A DNA stretch of 64,000 nucleotides from Megaleporinus macrocephalus (taxonomy: Eukaryota; Chordata; Actinopteri; Characiformes; Anostomidae): positions 34,305,915 through 34,369,914 of the forward strand of contig CM038709.1 of assembly GCA_021613375.1 (NCBI GenBank), read 5' to 3'. Shown piece after piece: positions 57,577 through 64,000 of the stretch. The notes beneath the pieces are model-generated. The model had not been told where the DNA came from. It ran no database searches and saw only the letters and a list, made by a program, of their open reading frames with translations. How positions within the stretch are numbered: position 1 is the first letter of the stretch; each line of letters opens with the position of its first letter. The position numbers and the translations under genes were made by a program.

Positions 57577-60500
57577 TTAAAAAAAATTGGATTTGGATTT
57601 TGGATTATTTAATATTACACCAAAAACAATAGTATTATTATCTATTTCTGTTAATGTATTGGTTTTATTGTTTAACCATTTCATGAACTGTTTCCAAAAC
57701 AGCTGAGTATGAGAGCAAGAAACAAAAAGGTGTTCGGTTGTTTCAACATCACAGTCACAAAATATACATTCATTCATGTCAAAGCCAAATCTTAGTTTTA
57801 TAAATTCACTGGAAGGATAGATATTATTCATTATTTTGTAGTAGATTTCTTTTGTTTTGGGTGGAACTGGGTGTTTAAGGAACTTAGTTCTCAGTTTGAG
57901 TATTTCTTGTTGACCAAATACAGTCTTAGTGTTATTTCTATTGGACTGAGCAGGATATAAATCGTTTGTTAGAATGGATCTCATGAATTTGTTCAAGCAT
58001 TTTTTTTACAATAAAAAAAATTAATTTCATTTATATCAAGTGTTGGTGGATGAGGTGGGGATACTGAATACAAGGCAATATTTTTTGCTAACATAAGAAG
58101 TGTTTGGGTATGGCATTAGTGAGAGATTTAAATTCTTTGTGATTGCATTTTATGTTATATTTATGAAGATATTGTAAGGTAGTACATTTCCATTCATATC
58201 TAGCAGGTCCATTACACACCAAATGTTCTTATCTATCCAGTTCCTATAAAACAAAGATTTTCTTTTGTGAAGTATATATTTGTTGTTCCATACGGTGTAT
58301 TATGTGGTGTGAAATTGTGATTGTAGAATAGTTTCCAGAACAGTAAGACCTGTTGGTGATATTTAGAAAGCTTATATGATAATTTGGTAATATCATAATC
58401 ACATTTTAAGATAAATTCTATACCACCCATCCTGTCAAATACCTTTTGAGGCAATATGTGCCAGATACTAGCAGGGGATTTAACAAATTGTTTCAGCCAA
58501 TTCAGTTTTAATGTTCCATTCATACATTCAAAGTCTATTGCTTTTAACCCACCTTCAGAGAAGTCTTTAACAGTGATAGCTCTTTTAATATAGTGAATTC
58601 GATTCTTCCAAATAAAGTTGAAATTAAGCTGGTTCATAGATTTAACAAAGACTGGGCTGAGTGCTATTGCAGATGCAGGATGAACACCTCTGGATATGCT
58701 TTCCATTTTAGTGAGATAGGTCCGACCAAAGATAGATAAATCTCTCTGCAACCAAGCGTTTAGTATGTTTTTACATCCCTCTATATATTTTTTTAATTAA
58801 GTAGCTCACATTCTTTCATATCTTTAGTGATGTAGACACCCTGGTATTGTGCCACAGTTTTGTCAGGTATTTCATAAATGAAGTGTTGTGCCTGCTCATG
58901 TATTGATAGTAGTTCGCATTTTTGGATGTTAAGGAGTAGTCCAGATGCCTTGGAAAAATGTTCAATTTCCTGAATGGCAACAGAAATTTGATTTTCATCC
59001 TTGAGCAGCAAAGTCGTGTCGTCAGCAAACTGACTTATTACAAGCTCTGTTCCAAGTACAAGTTTTTTCAAGTTTTCACAGTTTTTCTATCATAATAGCC
59101 AGCATTTTTGCTGCTAAAATGAACAGTCCTGGGCTTGTGGGACATCCTTGTCGAATTCCTTTTAGTATGTCAAACCGAGGCGAAGTTCCATGAGGTAACG
59201 AGACACAGCTATTAATGTCCTTATATAATGTCTTCATGACTTGAAATGAAATTGATCCCAAAACCAAATGCCTTTAAAGCATGAAACATGAAGGGGTGTT
59301 CGATCATGTCGAAAGCCTTTTTGAAATCCAAAAATAAATGAAACCTTTATCCTCAATCATTTCACTGTAATCCAATATATCTAGTATGAGGCGAATGTTA
59401 TTATGAATAAATCTACCTTGTAAGAACCCTGACTGAGTCTCACTAACAATTTGAGAAATACCTTTTTTGAGACGATTTGTGTATATATGAGCTAGTATCT
59501 TATAGTCATTGTTTAATAATGTGATGGGTCTTAAGTTATCAATAATTTTGGGATCTTTACCTGGTTTTGGAATTAACAGTATAACCCCTTGTTTCATACT
59601 AGCTGGAAGAGCCTGTTCATCAAGAGCCTCAATCAACACCTTATACGGGAACTCACGAATTTCAGACCAAAAATGCTTGTAGAAGTTTGCTGTAAGCCCA
59701 TCAGAGCCTGGGGATTTGTCCACATGTAGATGGCTGATTGCAATATCCAGTTCACTAAGCGTTAGATCTGCATCACAAATATTTTTGAATTCTTTATCTA
59801 TTGTGGGAACATAGTCTTTAATCAGTTTAAAGAACATTAAGGAGTCATGTTCTGAATATGTTGTTCTATATAAACGCTTATAAAATGAGAAGATTTCATT
59901 AGAAATCATTTTGGGATCAGAGCATTCTTTGTTCCCAATTAACAAGGTTTTAATCATATTTCTCTCCTGATGTCTTTTCTCTAATTTGCAAAAATAGGAG
60001 GTGTTTTGTTCTCCTATCGATTTGGCCTTTCATCGAATATAAGTGCCTTTAGCTTTGTAGACAAAGATAGCATTTTTTTAGATAGGATTATTTTTGTTAC
60101 ACAGTGTGTTTAACTCAGTAATTAAATCTTTTTCCTTTTTCTAGCCAAATGGCTTTTTCTTTACTACATGATATTGAGTATTTTCTGATATTGTATTTGA
60201 AAAATTCCCACTTACTGACAAATGATTTAATTTCAGGATCATAGTAGGACCCTTTTAACATGGCTCTGATGTTCTGACAGTACTCATCATCCCTCAACAG
60301 ACTTAAGTTTCCAAAAGCCTTTGTTAGTTCTGAAAGTATTAACTGGCTTCAGTTCCAGATGAATTAGACTGTGGTCTGTTAAAGTAGCAATGTCCATTGA
60401 TAACTCACAGACAAGCTTTGATAGGTTATGTGAAAGTAGCCAGTAGTCAATTCTAGACTTGCATGTTCTATCGGGTTTAAACCATGAATACTGTAAAGTC

Positions 60501-61000
60501 TCAGGGTTCTTAACTTTCCATATGTCCTCCAAACACAGTTTGTTACAGAAGTCTGTGATGGTTTTGTTAAAATGATGAGTCAAATCTTGAGGGGCACCTG
60601 TCCATCCATTCATCTGGAGTCATATTAAAATCTCCCCCAACAAGAATATTATTAGTAGGATATAAGATTTTCATTTCTTCTATCAAATTGCTAGTAAATA
60701 ATAGCAGGTCTTTGTTTTGTGGGCCATTATTATACCCATAAACACTGCAAAGGATGAGGAATGATTCATCAGTTCTCAATACCTGCCACAATCCAGTGGC
60801 CATTTGCATCTGCTTTGTAAGATATGATCTTTCCTGGGCAATTGTTGAATAAAATAGCAACTCCCCCTGAGCGTGAAGAACCATGGCTAAATAGCATATC
60901 ACCCCACTGGCTGGACCAGAATTTGGCATCATTTTCACTGGAATGCATTTCTTGTATGAAATGTTACATGCACTTTTTGTCCCTTACAAAACAGAAATAC
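57577..61000 (-). pseudogene. L1 ORF2 (endonuclease/reverse transcriptase), frameshifted
   Basis: Pieces on the minus strand in order: APE-type endonuclease with LILCSVYGYNN and VGGDFNMTPDEW (60938-60567), SRIDYWLLS and LTDHSLIHLEL (60613-60287); reverse transcriptase with KSPGSDGLTANFYK, LIPKPGKDP and RPITLLNNDYKI (59957-59304), GIRQGCPTSPGLF (59267-59076) and the catalytic QFADDTTLLL (59071-58793); then a C-terminal domain with FGRTYLTKMESISRGVHPA (58751-58233) and a Cys/His cluster CIFCDCDVETTEHLF (57996-57577). At least five frame changes or stops separate the pieces. The start of the endonuclease before 60938 is unclear. Confidence 0.9.
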
Positions 61001-61470
61001 TGCTTTTCTTTTAATCTTATTTTGTAGACCCCTAGTATTCAAGCTGTTAAAGGATAACTGACACAGCAAGAAAAAAAAAGTTATAAAATAGATAAGGATA
61101 AATGAGATTTGCTTTTAGAGTATAGTGTCTATGACTGAACAGATTATCAAGAGGCAGGGTCCCTTACTGAAATGTTCCTATTAACCATCCCTTATAGAAG
61201 TGTCCATCTTTTGAACTAACATTAACGGACCACTAGTAAATTAACTTCTCAGATAACAGTATAACAACAGTATGCATGAACAGTATATCCTGGACAACCT
61301 GAAAACATTTCCCCCCTTTATGTTTCAAAGTTGTTATGTGGAAAAATTATAAAGTAGTACCAATTATATTTAGACTGTAGGGTTACTTAAACCGTATTCA
61401 TCAGCAGACTATTTGTGGACCTGTGTTTCAGTACACACCTGTATAAAGCTGTAACCATTACTAATTTTAT

Positions 61471-62274
61471 CTACGGTACCGGTATAGGCCGGTTGTTAAT
61501 ATACCCAATGGGACCACGGTAAAAGGCTTTGTGGCCAAGCGCCCTGGCTTCTTTTAATATGGGCAACACCTCATTGCGTGCCTCCTTGTCCGCTTTCAAC
61601 AGATCCTCCGTAAAGCGAACGCCGTGTATACAAGCAGCATGATTCTTGGAAGCTATGATTATCTGTCGATGTCTGCCTTCAACCTTCCTTCCCAGTCGAT
61701 ATGCCGAGTCAACGAGGCCCTCCATCTTCTCTGACCACTGTGGAGTGATTTTGGCCAGTATCCTGATGATTCTCTCTCTGGTGTTTTCTCCCTCGTGTTC
61801 TTTCAGCCCGTGGACGCGGAGATTCCAGCGCCTTTTGTACCGCTCAATCTCAGATATTTGCTCCTTGAGATTTTTGTTTTCAGCTGTGACAGCAGACATT
61901 TGCTTTTCCAGGGCTTTCACTTTATCTTTACAGGCTTTAAGTTCTTTAAGGTTGCAATCCGAAGTTTTCGCAAGGTTGGCAATAGCGAGAGTGTTCTCAT
62001 TCAGTCGGGAGTTGAAACTTTCCACCATGACAGTTAGACTTCTTACAGCTTCGAGAATGGCTGCATTTGTCACATTTTTTTCTGTAGTGGGGTCGAGAGA
62101 AGTAGACTTCTCCTCACCTTTTCTCCTTCTTGTGTTGGGCCCAGGGATCTTTGTTGGCGTTTGGAGGCTGCGTTTCTTACTTGAGACGCTGGCGTCGGTC
62201 TCCATGCTTGAGCTATCCTCGTTAGCATAATCATGCGTTTCCAGTGCCAGTTTGGCGGTTGTTGCCATTTTCAA
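61471..62274 (-). CDS. L1 ORF1 protein (267 aa), apparently open
   Basis: L1 ORF1p is an RNA-binding chaperone that trimerises on the element RNA. Seen here: a low-complexity basic N-terminus (SSKKRSLQTPTK), a coiled coil from about residue 75 to 150 (heptad-like LNENTLAIANLAK, KVKALEKQMSAVTAENKNLK), then the Transposase_22/RRM-type block RRWNLRVHGLKEHEGE and a basic C-terminal part with RLGRKVEGRHRQIIIAS. The frame is intact and 267 codons long, somewhat short of mammalian ORF1p (about 338 aa). The C-terminus may be trimmed, since it ends in NNRPIPVP. Confidence 0.85.
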   Translation of the reverse strand: MKMATTAKLALETHDYANEDSSSMETDASVSSKKRSLQTPTKIPGPNTRRRKGEEKSTSLDPTTEKNVTNAAILEAVRSLTVMVESFNSRLNENTLAIANLAKTSDCNLKELKACKDKVKALEKQMSAVTAENKNLKEQISEIERYKRRWNLRVHGLKEHEGENTRERIIRILAKITPQWSEKMEGLVDSAYRLGRKVEGRHRQIIIASKNHAACIHGVRFTEDLLKADKEARNEVLPILKEARALGHKAFYRGPIGYINNRPIPVP

Positions 62275-62454
62275 GTGGTCTGAAGCATATACTGTACTCC
62301 GTGCGTTTGTAGATGGATCGCGTTCACTTTTAGTTTAGATTTTTCCAGGGATGACCATTTATCTTCCAATTTTAGGGACTGTGCAAACAGAGCTGAGCAA
62401 AGTCACGTCTGCCCAGGTCGCCATCTTGCCCCTCCTTCGATTGGGACCAAAGGT

Positions 62455-62612
62455 GTAATGACTTTACTGCTATCTGGTCCGGAGCCGGGCCAGTGTTGGT
62501 CCAGAACCACAATCCGGATCCGTTCCAGTATTGGCCCGTTGTACCGTTGGAGACCGGGCCAGATCCGTTTTCCGGATCCGGGCAGATACTTTTTTTCTAT
62601 CTGGGTATAAAG
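62455..62612. repeat. GC-rich repeat, right half, interrupted by L1
   Basis: Repeated gggccag, tccggatccg and gttccagtattggccc motifs continue the unit seen before 57308. It ends near tctatctgggta. Probably an old non-autonomous element or tandem repeat; class not determined. Confidence 0.65.
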
Positions 62613-62941
62613 TCGGGTGTGTTAGAGCAGGCCAAATAAAAGGCCGAATCAGTTAAAACTGTATTTACGGTCATTGTAATAGAAAGACAAACTGTCACCT
62701 TGAACCGTAATTCACAGAACTTAAGAAAACTAGGAAATTGAAATTAGGAGACGAGCATATTGCAACCCCGACTGTTGGACTGCAGACTTAGCTCTCTCAA
62801 AGAAGAGTTGGTTACGGTTATTCTACATCCTATTGTTTTTAAAGTTTGTTTCAACCAGACACAAAGCATATGAGTGGATCATCAAGACAGTCGAGAAGCA
62901 GGCAAAAGTACACAGGCCAACTCGACAATTCGTTATTAAAA

Positions 62942-62976
<35 letters not shown>

Positions 62977-63469
62977 TCTCTCTCTCTCTCTCACTCACTC
63001 ACTGTGTGTATGTGGGTGAGAAAGAAACGTGCACAGCAGCTTTGCTATGGTGTCACTGTAATATGGAAATCTCTTGCGCCCTCAAGTGGTTTGATTCTTT
63101 AATGCAAATCCTTCAGCACTACAACAAGCGCCAGAGCTAGAAGGTCCCGTAAATAAGTACCAGTTAAACATATATACAAGCGTTGATATAAACCATATAA
63201 ACATCATATGCCCATAATAATGTAATTATTATATTTTTGTAATTTTTTTGTAAGATCACTTACTAATCAACCACAACTCCAAGACTGTTACACATCATCA
63301 GATGTCTGTAGAGGAGTCCACTAAAACATGTATCTAAAATCTGCACACACTGAGGGCCAAGTGGGCCAGAAATAATATTATTACATTAAGGACCTTGTAT
63401 GTTCTTGTCTTCTTTTTTCCTTTTTTGTCAATGTTTGATTTTCCCTGTTGTTGTCCAATGTGTTTGACC
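62613..63469. other. gene-free stretch
   Basis: Apart from the CT microsatellite, nothing recognised. Confidence 0.45.
62942..63000. repeat. (CT)n/(CACT)n microsatellite
   Basis: CT units with TTCT interruptions, then three CACT units. Confidence 0.9.
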
Positions 63470-63960
63470 ATCAAGTCAAGTCAAAATTTGTTTATATATC
63501 ACCTTCTAAAACAGGTGTTGTCACAAAGCAGCTTGTTAAAATCCGAATCCATGTCCATGAGTACCGAATACTGACTGGATAGTTATTCCAAAGCTGAAGG
63601 GGGCTCTGTAAGAAAAGGCTCCACACCCCAATGTATCTTTATTTATTTAGGTATTAACAGTAAGCCAGCACCTTGTGATCTAAGTGGATGTGTGAGTTCA
63701 TAGAAAAAGATAAATTCACTCAGGTACTGACACCATTTAGAGCAACACCATTTAGAGCTTTACAATGTCAATAGAAGAATTTTGTTTTTAATGTGGAATT
63801 TAGCTGGCAACCAATGTAACTAAGAGAAACCGGGCTGACACGGTCAAATTCACTGTTCTTGTAATCTAAACCTAAGTCTTTGATATAAAAAAGGTGTAAA
63901 ATTTGTTAGCTCAGAGGAATTAAGATTAGGTTTCTTAGTTTGAGGCTTAATTGCTGATAA
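63470..63960 (-). repeat. decayed interspersed repeat, possibly antisense LINE 3' region
   Basis: It starts caagtcaagtcaaaatttg and has the ggtgttgtcacaaagcagct block shared with 7.1 and 14.8 kb. Downstream, agctttacaatgtcaataga and ggcaaccaatgtaacta resemble the antisense of the LHWLPV-type segment at the end of L2-like reverse transcriptases. No frame is open. LINE assignment is tentative. Confidence 0.4.
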
Positions 63961-64000
63961 TTTATAAGATTTTGAGATGTAGCCAAGACTAAGAGAGGAG

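Larger units (their letters stand above)
57308..62454 (-). mobile_element. full-length L1 (Tx1-like) retrotransposon, inactive
   Basis: Both edges carry a target duplication, GATTGGGGCCAAAGGT (57308-57323) and GATTGGGACCAAAGGT (62439-62454), 15 of 16 identical. On the minus strand the element runs from a 5' UTR (about 62438-62275) through ORF1 (62274-61471) and ORF2 (about 61000-57577) to an A-rich 3' tail at about 57335-57324. The 5' edge reads GGGGCAAGATGGCGACC, and includes a YY1-type CAAGATGG. It is 5'-complete, unlike most L1 insertions. ORF2 has several frameshifts, so it cannot move. It is intergenic, upstream of dcbld2. Confidence 0.9.

Noticed and set aside
61646..62230. 194-codon + strand frame
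   Set aside because: It is antisense to the well-supported L1 ORF1 on the other strand.

Overview
This is a 64 kb piece of a vertebrate nuclear genome, almost certainly from a ray-finned (teleost) fish. The protein-coding genes are split into many small exons with GT/AG junctions, and the space between exons is packed with fish-type repeats: several Tc1 lineages, hAT-type non-autonomous elements, L2, Rex3/RTE and a Tx1-like L1, tRNA-derived SINEs and long microsatellites. A freshwater ostariophysan such as a characin or catfish would fit, but that is inference.

Three genes can be assembled exon by exon, each with a reading frame that closes exactly. (1) cmss1, + strand, 15664-23007, nine exons, 291 aa: a nucleolar small-subunit-processome-associated protein with a degenerate helicase-like C-terminal half. 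(2) tmem30c, + strand, 25149-29742, seven exons, 352 aa: a CDC50-family partner subunit of P4-ATPase lipid flippases. (3) dcbld2, - strand, 55787 down to 33371, fifteen exons, 651 aa: a type I membrane receptor-like protein (signal peptide, CUB, LCCL, F5/8 type C, one membrane helix, and a tail with seven YxxP motifs). In human these genes sit in the same part of chromosome 3q12, but in another order and orientation; here tmem30c and dcbld2 are convergent neighbours. The three genes are not a functional pathway.

Layout. 1-15.6 kb: gene-free, with a SINE, a nearly complete Tc1 (3.5-4.7 kb), several decayed Tc1 pieces, a hAT-type element (13.2-13.9 kb) and a perfect 49-unit ATCC repeat. 15.6-23 kb: cmss1; one intron holds a truncated Tc1, another holds an L2 LINE that is itself split by a hAT-type element with a perfect 8-bp target duplication. 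23.6-24.8 kb: third copy of the same Tc1 family. 25.1-29.7 kb: tmem30c with a small Tc1-type MITE. 33.4-55.8 kb: dcbld2, whose introns carry Rex3, two decayed Tc1 elements, another hAT-type element with a perfect 8-bp duplication, and a MITE next to a promoter-like motif cluster. 57.3-62.45 kb: a full-length but broken L1 with a 16-bp target duplication, inserted into an older GC-rich repeat. 62.6-64 kb: gene-free, repeat-derived.

I did not find evidence for a new biological system. The most useful results are the three exon-level gene models (including a short dcbld2 linker exon that is easy to miss), the nested transposon chronology, and a candidate internal promoter in a dcbld2 intron.
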